From the NCBI GenBank assembly GCA_907165135.1, contig OU015567.1, positions 7,011,001 through 7,075,000 on the forward strand: a stretch of DNA of 64,000 nucleotides, written 5' to 3'. Position numbers and translations under genes: made by a program. This stretch comes from Oikopleura dioica. Its lineage: Eukaryota; Chordata; Appendicularia; Copelata; Oikopleuridae. Below the pieces are notes generated by a model that saw only the letters and a list, made by a program, of their open reading frames with translations, searched no databases and was not told where the DNA came from. Numbering within the stretch: position 1 is the stretch's first letter; each line of letters begins with the position of its first letter. Positions 20,801 to 31,818 of this stretch are shown one piece after another.

Positions 20801-23315
20801 GATTCCGACGAATGTGCTCATGTCCTTCGCGGACAAGGTAGACGCTGGCTATAGAAAACACCGGAATCCGTACCACAACCCTAATCACGCTGCTGATGTC
20901 GCCCAGACCACCCACTTTTTTATTTGCCAAACAGGTAAAAAGAACACTTTTTCCACAACAGAAAAAGTTCACCTGGCCTCGGAAACCTGTGTTGAAAACC
21001 TGAGTCAGGGTCTGAAGGGTCTAGAATGAAAAGCCGCGTAGCGGCTTTTTCTAAGATACGAAGCCGCGAAGCGGCTTCGCGAATGTTACTTTTTCAGTCT
21101 TTTATAAAATTCTAGCGTATTTTGAAAAAGCCGCTACGCGCTCAGACCCTTACTCAGGTTTTCTACACAGGTTACCGATCCCGTCAGTTCACAGAAAAAA
21201 ATGCAGAAAGACTATTTTTTTTGAATTCTTGCCGAGGCAATTTCCGAAATCGAATCGCTGTGAAAAGTGCACTAAAGTCTATTTACATATTTGAAAATGG
21301 CTTCCATTACTTCCGGAAGCTCACTTGCGAGAAACATAATCGTGAGATTTCGTTTACTAATCCAATTGGGAATCGCTCCGTTGTCTAGAATTTTCTAGGC
21401 CTGCTCAACTGGCTCAGCGAAGTAGAAGTCTTTGCCATGATCTTCGCCGCTGCAATCCACGACTACGAACATACAGGCACAACGAACACATTCCACACGC
21501 AAACCAGGTGTGTTTGGCCAGCTACCAGAACTCTTCCGAAAGTTAGATCATCATTGTAAATAATGATTCGATAATAAGGTCGATACACAGTGGCAAAATG
21601 GAATGCCCAGTCTTACTACTGATAGAGTACCGTATCGGAGTTTCAGTAAAGTTTTATAAGACCACTTTTTGCTCATCAAATAAGTTGACAAATAAACTTG
21701 AATTCGCCAAAACTTTGAAATAAAATCGATAAGATAAGACCTCAAAATTAAGTAATTGATATTTTTATCCAATCAAAAACCTTTATAAACGCTTTTAGCC
21801 AATCAAAACCCCAATTTCCCCAACTATTTAAGACAAAACCAAATTGGCCTCGATATCTGGCTGTACAGAAGGTCGTTTTATTTTGTGCAAATAGACAAAA
21901 GTGACTGTAATAACTAAAGGATCAATTGAGGTCGCCTTTGGCCGTGCTGTACAATGATCGCTCCGTTCTTGAAAATCATCATGTCGCTGCCAGCTTCAAA
22001 ATGCTCCAAGACAACAAAGGAAGCAACATCGTTGCCGAACTGACCCGAGATCAATTTGAGGTATTTTCGCTGCTTCGTGTCCTTTTTTCAAATTGTGATT
22101 CAGGAATTCCGCTCGCTCGTTGTCGACATTGTGCTCGCCACCGACATGTCGCAACATTTCCAGCAAATGTCCCAAGTCACCGACGCGCTCAACAACCCGA
22201 AAGAGCTTGACAAAGTCAAAGTGATGGCTCTCATCGTTCACTTGGCCGACATTTCACACGCTGCCAAGTGCTGGGAGCTGCACGAACGGTACAGTCAAGA
22301 GGGAGAGAGCACTTGATTGAATCTCTCTCTCGCCCTGTTCACATAACATAACAGTAAATTGAAGCTGGAGCTACGCGCTCACTGAAGAATACTTCCGACA
22401 AGGTGATCGGGAGAAGGAACTTGGACTGCCTTGCTCCACTCTTTGCGATAGAAATACTGTGATGGTGCCGCAATCTCAATTTGGATTCCTGCGTTTTATC
22501 ATTGAGCCAAGTTTTAACACGCTGATTGAGCTCTTTAGGTACTCTTTTCAATTTGCTTGTAATTTGCTGAAAATCGAGAAGCCGCTTGCGGCTTCGAGAA
22601 AAAAAAGAAAAGCCGCGCTTCGCGCGGCTCAAATTTTCTTTTACTCGAAGCCGCAAGCGGCCTCTCGATTTTCAGCTAAGATTTTTCTTCAACCCTTCTC
22701 GTATAACATCTCTTCAGGCATATTGCTGACCACTATATCGCGAAAGAAGACGCGGCCCTAAATTCCGCTGATGTCGCTGAGAAAACCGAGGGCTCGCCAA
22801 ACCGAACGCGCCGCCATATTGTCAAGTGCCGCTTGGGGACTAGTCAAGACCAAGGTCAGTGTCAAGTTTTCTGTCACTGCAGCTGTCGTGATCTTCCCAC
22901 AAGAACTCGGCAACTTTTATTAGACGCCAAATTATTTCTAGTTCGAGTTAGAATCTTCTCAAGTAGTCTGTGACGCTTATTTACTGTATTTATTATAGGC
23001 GATGCACTTTACCCTGACTATACTTACGCAAACGTGGTGGCCCGGCTGGAGGAGAGCGGCAAGAAATGGATCGGAAACATCGAATCAAATAGAAAGAAGT
23101 GGTCCGCCTTGGCTGAAAAGGAAAAGGCCACTGCTTCGCCTAAAGATGAAAACAACAAGGACTCACTCTCCACAACCGACTCGACCAAAAACGCCTCCTC
23201 AGACTCGGCGGACAACAAAAACGAAAATTCTAATAATAACACTAAGGAGAAAAACTCAAAATCAACGAAATCAGAAACGTCGACAAAAACCACTGCGAAA
23301 GACAACGAAAACTGA
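14866..23315 (+). CDS. PDE1: Calcium/calmodulin-dependent 3',5'-cyclic nucleotide phosphodiesterase (PDE1)
   Basis: PDE1 enzymes hydrolyse cAMP and cGMP and are switched on by Ca2+/calmodulin. Exons are widely spaced: 14866-14927, 15787-15880, about 16097-16279, about 16500-16563, 19965-20126, 20802-20934, about 21402-21509, about 21931-22061, 22103-22288, about 22351-22539, about 22719-22855 and about 22999-23315. The regulatory half matches the family (ASARTLEALYG, IPSEVKNWLVGTF). The catalytic domain has the metal-binding set: HNPNHA, AAAIHDYEHTGTTN, ENHH, LADISH, and the purine-clamp Gln in VPQSQFGF. The Ser/Lys/Asn-rich tail after SNRKKWSALAEKE is disordered. The start ATG is tentative; it gives MSDFETRGAYAALSQAAGRL. 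Introns carry several foldback repeats. A separate exon at 17590-17699 may be an alternative first exon. Confidence 0.88.
15094..15292. repeat. Foldback family A element (PDE1 intron 1)
   Basis: The ends are GGGCTCAACCTGTGTAAAAC and, inverted, ...GGTTGCCGAGTCC; inside lie AAAAGCCGCGTAGCGGCTTT and its inverse. No convincing target-site duplication. Confidence 0.8.
15901..16073. repeat. Foldback family A element, degenerate (PDE1 intron 2)
   Basis: Left end TCAGCAACCTGTGTGGAATC, right end CTGGTTGCCGAGTCC; the interior has lost most of the hairpins. Confidence 0.6.
17590..17699 (+). CDS. Possible alternative first coding exon of PDE1
   Basis: An open exon beginning with ATG reads MAEQDGKYQDYTETFLPKGG and continues to a GTGAGT donor. 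It ends in phase 2, the phase needed by the catalytic exon at 19965 (next residues TRHMNYPKDL), and the same phase as the normal upstream exon that ends near 16563. Use of this exon as a start would give an isoform with the catalytic domain but without the N-terminal regulatory half. This is inference from phase and composition; no promoter is recognised. Confidence 0.4.
17803..17898. repeat. Foldback family B hairpin (PDE1 intron)
   Basis: TCGAGAAGCCGCTTGCGGCT at one end and an inverted CTCGAAGCCGCGGGCGGCTT at the other, with a third GCCGCGC/GCGCGGC hairpin in the middle. Similar copies lie at 22566-22676, 44836-44904 and, decayed, 61628-61680. Confidence 0.8.
18549..18748. repeat. Cluster of AAGCCGC...GCGGCTT hairpins
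   Basis: At least four short palindromes (for example GAAAGCCGCGCAGCGGCTTT) flank an A/T-rich core in inverted order. It resembles the interior of family A elements without their outer ends. Confidence 0.7.
19360..19553. repeat. Foldback family A element (PDE1 intron)
   Basis: Ends GCTCAGCAACCTGAGTCAGG and ...ACAGGTTGGCGAGTCC in inverted order; the interior keeps one AAAGCCGCTACGCGGCTTTT hairpin. Confidence 0.75.
20975..21182. repeat. Foldback family A element (PDE1 intron)
   Basis: Ends GGCCTCGGAAACCTGTGTTG and ...CACAGGTTACCGATCC, with AAAAGCCGCGTAGCGGCTTT inside. It lies directly downstream of the exon carrying the HNPNHA metal site. Confidence 0.75.
22566..22676. repeat. Foldback family B hairpin (PDE1 intron)
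   Basis: ATCGAGAAGCCGCTTGCGGC inverted against CGAAGCCGCAAGCGGCCTCT, with a GCCGCGCTTCGCGCGGC hairpin in the centre. Confidence 0.8.
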
Positions 23316-24919
23316 TGCCGCTACGCCGCAACGCTCAAAGCACCAGATGAAACCTCATTTTTTTTTGATATCAAGAAGAGTCTCTGTTCAGAAAATATCA
23401 ACGTAGAATTTCAAAAAAACAACGATTACTACTATTAAGATATATAATAAATAAATATACTAAATTAACATTTTCTGTTTCCTTGAATATTGGCTTTGGC
23501 TGAAGTCATTTGATCAAATATTAGCATTATATGAAGGAGAAAACGTATTTCATGCAACTCAACGAAAAATGAACGGCAATGAAGAACTATTAGCGCTAAG
23601 AGATATTTACAGGGAACGAGTTATTCCCGAGAATAAACGATTCAAGCAGCGATGTGTTCTTTTTTCAGCCGAGAGTTTGAAAGAAAATCATCGAAGTTTT
23701 TGGAAAGAAATTTTTCTTTTCAACTACTCAGGTGGGGACAGAAATCGAAGCACGGCGCAAGCAAGAGACTCGGAATTCGATGAGTTTTTGGATTTCAAGA
23801 GGTTTTCTGATGGATCCGGGCCTCATACCTATTTAAAAAAGCTCCTTGAATACAGAAAATTGCCAAAAGAAGAGCGATGGAAAAAGCTCAAGCTTGCTGA
23901 TTTCGCAGGCGCTCTTCAGAAAAAGACAGGGGAGGAGGAGGAAAGTCCGCAAACTCTTAGCCCTTTCAGCACTTACATTAGACCACAAACATTCTTGGAA
24001 GAAATATTGGACATTCAACTTCATTCACTGTGGCTGGAAAAAACAACGAATGAATTGGGAGAGTTGAAACTCCTATTTCCAAATGAAAAGCAATTCAAAG
24101 AAGATGTTTCCAAATCAGATGCTTCGGTGCAGGAATTCGCCAGGGACGAAGCGAAAGCCCAGGCCTGGCTGAATATTTCCACCTGTTTGTTAAAAGCATT
24201 TGAAGATCAAGCTGCCTCTGTTTTTCACCTTTACCAAGATTTCTTTAGCGACATAGAGCGAGAAATGGAAGACAAAGAAGATTATTACGGCATAAGCGCT
24301 GGAACAACTAATGAATTCAAACTATGGCTGAATGAAGAGGTCAAGAAGCCGGATCATCTGAACCCGTTGAGCGAAGAAAACTTTACGAAAAATTTGAGCT
24401 ATCAGATTCCGGAGTTGGGCAGACTCGCAGCGACGAAGGTTTCACCGCCAACTACAACTATTCAGAATGCGCCCTATCAAACCATCAATCACTCCGTTTT
24501 AAAAACGATCGTTCCAGTTCTCCTCAAAATCCGCTGCTTTTTGGAAGGAAAGGATGAGCTTCACGAGCATTTATCATCTTTCATCTTGAAAACTGACGAT
24601 TCGAATCGATTCGTCAGTGTCACTTTGGCCGACGTTTTCAAAGAGAAGATTTCCGTGGAAATGAATTCAAAGTGGCTGAACTCGTCTTTGGAAGAAATCG
24701 AGGTCCGCTACGTTCACGAAGATTTCAACCCCGAATTATTCCCACTGCCCGAGTGGCTTCCAGATTTGAAGAATCTGTACACATTCTTGCTCGCGACCTT
24801 GGCTCGCTATCCGATGACGCTTTGCAGGCACGTGATGAAGAAGTTCGAGAGCGTCGGTTCCAACTCCTTCGACCATTCGAACTTCATCGCCGAGTTCAAT
24901 CCCGTCTTCGACCAATGCG

Positions 24920-25228
24920 TAGGCCTCGGACGTAAAAATTTCGATTTTCACCATCGGAGCTTCGTATGAGGACGAGTAGCTCATTCGAAAGCTCTTGAAG
25001 AGGGCTTATGGACAAATAAAAAATTGGACCCTGCCTCCCTGTTTCAAGTTATTTCGTAAAAACGTTTTTCGACTTTATCTTTAACGGCAGATTACTCAAA
25101 ACTGGGAGACAGGGTCCAATTTTTTATTTGTCCATAAGAAAGCCCTCTTCAAGAGCTTTCGAATGAGCCTATTCTCAATCCTATACGAAGCTCCGATGAT
25201 GGTGATGGATTTTTACGTCCGAGGCCTA
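24920..25228. mobile_element. 309-bp foldback element with 8-bp TSD inserted in the MAP3K-like coding exon
   Basis: The terminal inverted repeats are long (about 125 bp per arm) and start TAGGCCTCGGACGTAAAAAT. The 8-bp duplication CCAATGCG lies at 24912-24919 and 25229-25236. Deleting the element plus one duplication joins PVFDQC to ALTIFCVENL in frame. An 8-bp TSD and no internal ORF point to a non-autonomous hAT-type element. A GT formed by the last G of the TSD and the first T of the element, and an AG at 25222-25223, would also allow splicing in frame. Confidence 0.85.
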
Positions 25229-26622
25229 CCAATGCGCGTTGACCATCTTCTGCGTCGAGAATTTAAAGCTTACCAAGAGCAACTCCAGCACCGATCTCTT
25301 GTTCAACACTATGTTCAAGCTCAAAAACGAGTTCAAAGAAGCGCTCAAATGCAACTTTCAAAAGGTCCTTGTCCCGCCTCGGAATCACTTGAAATCGGGC
25401 GACTTCGACTTGCACTTGTATCTTCGGCGAATCAATAACTTCTCGCTCTATCCGATTCGGGCTGAGTCGATCGGACGAGTTCTGCAATTCGAAATGAAGC
25501 ACTTCAAGGACCTCTCTCGCGGAATGCACATTTCTACCAAGCCGAAAATGATCGAGTTCTTTCAGGATAATGCTCTCGTAATGATGGACGTTTTGAACGA
25601 TTGGATCAAAGAAGGAACGATAGTCAAGCAACACGCATTCGCAGAAAAGTCATCGAATCTCTCAAGTCTCAAAGGCCAGATGAAACAAAGAAGCTTGTCC
25701 AGCAGATGATCCACGACTTTCGATCTGAAACGAGCACTTTTGTCGACAGCGAAGCGGACGGAATTTTCAAATTTTCATATTTTTTGAAAGATCTTTCCGA
25801 AAATGCGATCGGATACAGCGTCAACAAAAATGTTGATTTTTCACGGATTTTGATGGAGAAGAACTTTTGCATTCTGCGGGTTACAAATGACGAAGAATCG
25901 GATTTCTGGATTTTTGCCAGGAAGAAACAATCCAACGATTTATCAACGGGCAATCGACTTGTTTAGAAGAACTATTCGACCAAATGCAGAGTTCTGAGTT
26001 CCTCTCGCCAGTCACGAAAGATCTGTTAATTAGAATTGATGACAACGAAAAAGCTGCTTCGAACAGAGCTAGGGTTCCGCACGATTGGAGGACCTTATTT
26101 TTCAAAATCCGAATCCTTATTATATCAAAAATAGACTTTTTATAAACTATGGGTTTTCGAATACGGCGAAAAAATGATGACAATAATATTCCGATTCACC
26201 ATCGGAGTCGCCGATTTTTCTCGGTTTTTCATACTTCTAGTGGCAGCACAAACTTTTCTTTAACACTGTAGATAGAATCAACCCTAAAAATCACAAATCT
26301 GCAAAAACAAATTTAAAAAAATTCAAGGTTTTTATGTGCTGTCCATTTGAAAATTATCCATTATTTATCATTATGTGAAAATTGAGGAGGCGCGCTCTGA
26401 TTGGCTGATGAGGAAGACATTCTCAAGAGTCGATTTGAAGGAAGATTATTCTAAGCTTCCGCGATTTTGTCCTTGTTGGTGAAAAAGCCCTTTCTCGATA
26501 AGATTTTAAATAGAAACCATAACAAAGTAAAAATCTTGGATAATTTGACTTTTTTCAACAATGGGTGAGGGCGGGGTTGGGGACATAACTGAGATTGATC
26601 ACCTCAGAGTCCAACGCCGATC

Positions 26623-29160
26623 TCAAGCCCCTTAAATTTAAAAATCAAGGAACGGGGCTGAAACGGCCCGAAGGGCCGTCAAGCCCTTAAATTTAAAAAT
26701 CAAGGAACGGGGCTGAAACGGCCCGAAGGGCCGTCAAGCCCTTAAATTTAAAAATCAAGGAACGGGGCTGAAACGGCCCGAAGGGCCGTCAAGCCCTTAA
26801 ATTTAAAAATCAAGGAACGGGGCTGAAACGGCCCGAAGGGCCGTCAAGCCCTTAAATTTAAAATCAAGGAACGGGGCTGAAACGGCCCGAAGGGCCGTCA
26901 AGCCCCTTAAATTTAAAAATCAAGGAACGGGGCTGAAACGGCCCGAAGGGCCGTCAAGCCCTTAAATTTAAAATCAAGGAACGGGGCTGAAACGGCCCGA
27001 AGGGCCGTCAAGCCCCTTAAATTTAAAATCAAGGAACGGGGCTGAAACGGCCCGAAGGGCCGTCAAGCCCCTTAAATTTAAAATCAAGGAACGGGGCTGA
27101 AACGGCCCGAAGGGCCGTCAAGCCCCTTAAATTTAAAATCAAGGAACGGGGCTGAAACGGCCCGAAGGGCCGTCAAGCCCTTAAATTTAAAATCAAGGAA
27201 CGGGGCTGAAACGGCCCGAAGGGCCGTCAAGCCCTTAAATTTAAAAATCAAGGAACGGGGCTGAAACGGCCCGAAGGGCCGTCAAGCCCTTAAATTTAAA
27301 AATCAAGGAACGGGGCTGAAACGGCCCGAAGGGCCGTCAAGCCCCTTAAATTTAAAATCAAGGAACGGGGCTGAAACGGCCCGAAGGGCCGTCAAGCCCT
27401 TAAATTTAAAATCAAGGAACGGGGCTGAAACGGCCCGAAGGGCCGTCAAGCCCCTTAAATTTAAAATCAAGGAACGGGGCTGAAACGGCCCGAAGGGCCG
27501 TCAAGCCCTTAAATTAAAAATCAAGGAACGGGGCTGAAACGGCCCGAAGGGCCGTCAAGCCCCTTAAATTTAAAATCAAGGAACGGGGCTGAAACGGCCC
27601 GAAGGGCCGTCAAGCCCCTTAAATTTAAAAATCAAGGAACGGGGCTGAAACGGCCCGAAGGGCCGTCAAGCCCCTTAAATTTAAAATCAAGGAACGGGGC
27701 TGAAACGGCCCGAAGGGCCGTCAAGCCCTTAAATTTAAAAATCAAGGAACGGGGCTGAAACGGCCCGAAGGGCCGTCAAGCCCTTAAATTTAAAAATCAA
27801 GGAACGGGGCTGAAACGGCCCGAAGGGCCGTCAAGCCCCTTAAATTTAAAAATCAAGGAACGGGGCTGAAACGGCCCGAAGGGCCGTCAAGCCCCTTAAA
27901 TTTAAAAATCAAGGAACGGGGCTGAAACGGCCCGAAGGGCCGTCAAGCCCCTTAAATTTAAAAATCAAGGAACGGGGCTGAAACGGCCCGAAGGGCCGTC
28001 AAGCCCCTTAAATTTAAAATCAAGGAACGGGGCTGAAACGGCCCGAAGGGCCGTCAAGCCCCTTAAATTTAAAAATCAAGGAACGGGGCTGAAACGGCCC
28101 GAAGGGCCGTCAAGCCCCTTAAATTTAAAAATCAAGGAACGGGGCTGAAACGGCCCGAAGGGCCGTCAAGCCCCTTAAATTTAAAAATCAAGGAACGGGG
28201 CTGAAACGGCCCGAAGGGCCGTCAAGCCCCTTAAATTTAAAAATCAAGGAACGGGGCTGAAACGGCCCGAAGGGCCGTCAAGCCCCTTAAATTTAAAAAT
28301 CAAGGAACGGGGCTGAAACGGCCCGAAGGGCCGTCAAGCCCCTTAAATTTAAAAATCAAGGAACGGGGCTGAAACGGCCCGAAGGGCCGTCAAGCCCCTT
28401 AAATTTAAAAATCAAGGAACGGGGCTGAAACGGCCCGAAGGGCCGTCAAGCCCTTAAATTTAAAAATCAAGGAACGGGGCTGAAACGGCCCGAAGGGCCG
28501 TCAAGCCCTTAAATTTAAAAATCAAGGAACGGGGCTGAAACGGCCCGAAGGGCCGTCAAGCCCCTTAAATTTAAAAATCAAGGAACGGGGCTGAAACGGC
28601 CCGAAGGGCCGTCAAGCCCCTTAAATTTAAAAATCAAGGAACGGGGCTGAAACGGCCCGAAGGGCCGTCAAGCCCTTAAATTTAAAATCAAGGAACGGGG
28701 CTGAAACGGCCCGAAGGGCCGTCAAGCCCCTTAAATTTAAAAATCAAGGAACGGGGCTGAAACGGCCCGAAGGGCCGTCAAGCCCCTTAAATTTAAAAAT
28801 CAAGGAACGGGGCTGAAACGGCCCGAAGGGCCGTCAAGCCCCTTAAATTTAAAAATCAAGGAACGGGGCTGAAACGGCCCGAAGGGCCGTCAAGCCCCTT
28901 AAATTTAAAAATCAAGGAACGGGGCTGAAACGGCCCGAAGGGCCGTCAAGCCCCTTAAATTTAAAAATCAAGGAACGGGGCTGAAACGGCCCGAAGGGCC
29001 GTCAAGCCCCTTAAATTTAAAAATCAAGGAACGGGGCTGAAACGGCCCGAAGGGCCGTCAAGCCCCTTAAATTTAAAAATCAAGGAACGGGGCTGAAACG
29101 GCCCGAAGGGCCGTCAAGCCCCTTAAATTTAAAAATCAAGGAACGGGGCTGAAACGGCCC
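26623..29160. repeat. 56-bp hairpin satellite array, about 45 copies
   Basis: The unit is GGGGCTGAAACGGCCCGAAG followed by GGCCGTCAAGCCCC and TTAAATTTAAAAATCAAGGAAC in three pieces. It folds on itself: GGGGCT pairs with AGCCCC and ACGGCCC pairs with GGGCCGT around a GAA loop. Copies differ almost only by one C (CCC or CCCC) and one A (AAAA or AAAAA). Period is 54-56 bp. The array ends abruptly inside a unit at 29160. Confidence 0.97.
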
Positions 29161-29204
29161 ATCCCGGATCCGTGTTTTCCAAGCTAGAAAGCTTTTGAAA
29201 AAAA

Positions 29205-29280
29205 TGAGACGCGGGTTGGATTCGAGCTCGCCATCTCGTCTGCTCGAAGAGAAGCGCTCACCACTGAGCCAACTCCAGGG
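29205..29280 (-). pseudogene. tRNA-like remnant inside the hAT-like element
   Basis: On the - strand the sequence has an A-box-like D arm (TTGGCTCAGTGGTGAGCG) and a B-box-like segment (GAGCTCGAATCC) at the right spacing. The T stem and acceptor stem do not pair well, so it is not a functional tRNA. It may be a tRNA-derived SINE head or a tRNA pseudogene. Confidence 0.45.
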
Positions 29281-30792
29281 TGACAGTGCAGTGCAGTACT
29301 CGATTCATATTTCCGCGAAGAGCGCCAGCCAATCAGCGCGCAGCAGGCCTCCTTGGCAAAATATACTTTGAAGCCCTTAAAAGGGCTGAAGGGGGATTTT
29401 CTGGAAAAACAGAGGCCAGGAATGAATTTCTAGGCATTATTTTGGTGGAATCTCCAAATTTTATTAAAATGAAAAATTTTGGTCCAATCGTGCGGAACCC
29501 TAAACAGAGCTTTCTTGTCGACAATTGTTGATCCCAATCGAGGGAAGTTCAAAATGCTGAGACGAGCGTACTTTGAACCAGGCAACTTTAGCATTGATGT
29601 TCCGGATGAAGAAGAAGTGCCAAATCTTTACCAGCAGAAATCGCAAACAACAAGGACGAAGACACTTTTGGCCCGACAGAAAAGTGTTGTTGATGAAACA
29701 GAGCAAAATGAGGAGCTCGAAGATGAAGACTCTATTTTCGAGGAGACAGAAGAAGCAAAAGAAGAAAAGAGAAAAATGCCATTGACTGGAGAGAGGAAGA
29801 CAGCATCTTTGTCGTACGAAAAACAGTGTTCGACAAGCTCGACTGGAAGGGAAAGTCTACGAAATCGCCCCTAATTCAATGACTCTTACCCCCGTTTTTG
29901 CCGTTGAAATGGAGAAAGACTGCGATTGCTATATCGTCACAAAAGACATCAACAACGAAACCGTCTTTAGCAACGTCTTTCAAGAAAGCTTAGAACTCGT
30001 CGTCAAGCAAATCGGAATCACAAACGAGGCAACAAAAATGGTCGAAAATCTCCGGCAATCAATTTTGAAGATAACGCTTTCTTTGAAAAACATTGTGAAG
30101 GAGCATTTTGCGATTTTCCGGCGAGTGGAAGCCTGGTTTCTTGAGATGCAAAAGACTGGAGGAGAGAATTTCAAGCTTCAAGAAACTTTGGATTATTTCA
30201 TCAAGGAATTTCCGAATGGGACGCGCCGACTTTACGAAAGCCTCAATTTTCTATTTCTTTCCGTGATGGGCAGATTCACCAGAAAACCCTACAATGAAAA
30301 GATCATCAATGATCCATTTTATCAGTCATTTCAACGAATGACTCTGGATATTTTGCACGAATGGACGCTTTTTGAAACGACAATCTCGAGTGCTTGGTCG
30401 TTTGAAATGATCAAAAATAACTTGCGACGAGGGCCTATTTCGATGGAAAATGAACACTTGGACATTCATTTTTTGAGAACTCTTGGAGGGCAAGAAGCAG
30501 AAAAGTACAAAGAAACGCTCAAAAGAATTATTGACGCTCTTCAAAATCACGGAAAGGAAAATCGTGTCGTTCGCCCAAAAAGAATATTCAGCCAGGAAAG
30601 TGTCGACCAGATCAATACTTCTCGAATTACTTTCCAGAAAAGATGCCAGGAGTCTGTATCAATGCTTGACTCAAGAATCATGAAGAAGAAGCAGAGCTTG
30701 CCTAAAGAACAAAGGAAAAAATTGGGCATTGGAAGAGTTTATGAAGCATCTTTTCTGAAGGCACTAGCGAAGAGCCAGAAGTCACTCTAAGC

Positions 30793-31818
30793 GAGTGGAG
30801 GACTCTCGCCCAAGTGGACTCTCGCCTAAGTGGACTCCCGCCCAAAAGGACTCTCGCCCAACTTGGGCGGGAGTCCATCTTGGGCGAGAGTCCATGTGGA
30901 AATTTTCAACAATGAGAAACAGAAAGTTGGGCGAGAGTCGATCTTGGGCGAGAGTCCTCCACTCCATTTGTTAATGAATGACAAAAGAAAGCAATGAGCT
31001 GTATATAATATATATGCAATGTACTTTATATAAATAAAAGTTAGGGTTAGGGGGCACTGGGCAAAATGACAGAACAACCTTACCCGAGGGGGATAGGCTA
31101 GGGTTAGTTAGGGTTACTGAAGGTAACCCTAAGTAACCCTAGACTAGACCCCGGCATCTTAGGACCTAAGGGGCGAAGCCCCGTGGTAAGGGGCAATTAG
31201 ATTTGATAATTTCGTCTGAAAAGTGGTGCAGTAGGATTGACCTTCTCTTTCAACCTAGTCGAGGACTAGCACTTTTGAGAGTTCGAGTTTTATTAGCGAA
31301 GCGCTATATTTTCACATCAAAGAATTTATGCTTTCGCTTATCTTTCTGGACAAACCGAAACAAATCTAATTGCCCTCTAACCCTAACATTAATTTATATA
31401 AAGTACATTGCATCGTTAAATGACATCTGGAGATAAATGAGAAATTCCATCATCAGAGCCAGTTGCTTGTCTTGTAGAACAGTTCACTTTTCTACAAGAC
31501 AAGCAACTGGCTCTGATGATGGAATTTCTGTTCCGAAAACGTTAAGCCTGCAATAAACGAACTCAAAGTACATTGCATATATCATGTATGATATATGTTA
31601 TATACAGCTTATTGCTTTCTTTGTCATTGAATAGTCATTAACAATTGGAGTGGAGGACTCACGCCCAAGATCGACTCTCGCCCAACTTTCTGTTTCTCAT
31701 TGTTGAAAATTTCCACATGGACTCTCGCCCAAAGGACTCTCGCCCAACTTGGGCGGGAGTCCATCTTGGGCGGGAGTCCACTTGGGCGAGAGTCCTCTTG
31801 GGCGAGAGTCCTCCACTC
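30793..31818. mobile_element. 1.03-kb element with 9-bp TSD, copy 1
   Basis: The ends read GAGTGGAGGACTCTCGCCCA and its inverse, and the arms consist of repeated GGACTCTCGCCCA units in both orientations. The duplication ACTCTAAGC lies at 30784-30792 and 31819-31827. The interior has telomere-like AACCCTAA runs, a GGTGCAGTAGGATTGACCTT segment and a nested perfect hairpin at 31439-31530. No ORF. A 9-bp TSD suggests a Mutator-like or related cut-and-paste element. A second full copy is at 55723-56737. Confidence 0.9.
31439..31530. repeat. Perfect 40-bp-arm hairpin nested in the 1.03-kb element
   Basis: GAAATTCCATCATCAGAGCC is followed by the rest of one arm, a 10-base loop, and the exact inverse ending in GGCTCTGATGATGGAATTTC. 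Part of the same sequence (ATTCCATCATCAGAGCC next to AACGTTTTCGGAACAG) recurs at 44627-44664 inside another repeat, so it is a mobile sequence in its own right. Confidence 0.85.

Larger units (their letters stand above)
26070..29502. mobile_element. 3.4-kb hAT-like element with 8-bp TSD, carrying a hairpin satellite
   Basis: The ends are TAGGGTTCCGCACGATTGGA and its exact inverse; the duplication AACAGAGC lies at 26062-26069 and 29503-29510. Precise removal joins DDNEKAASNR to AFLSTIVDPN in the MAP3K-like frame. No transposase is seen, so the element is non-autonomous. Sub-terminal inverted similarity exists (GCGCGCTCTGATTGGCTGAT near 26390 against its inverse near 29330). The interior holds the 56-bp satellite and a tRNA-like remnant. 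Confidence 0.9.

Noticed and set aside
26623-29160. Regular repeat array that at first looks like a CRISPR
   Set aside because: There are no variable spacers; the whole 54-56 bp unit repeats. The surrounding DNA is eukaryotic with introns.
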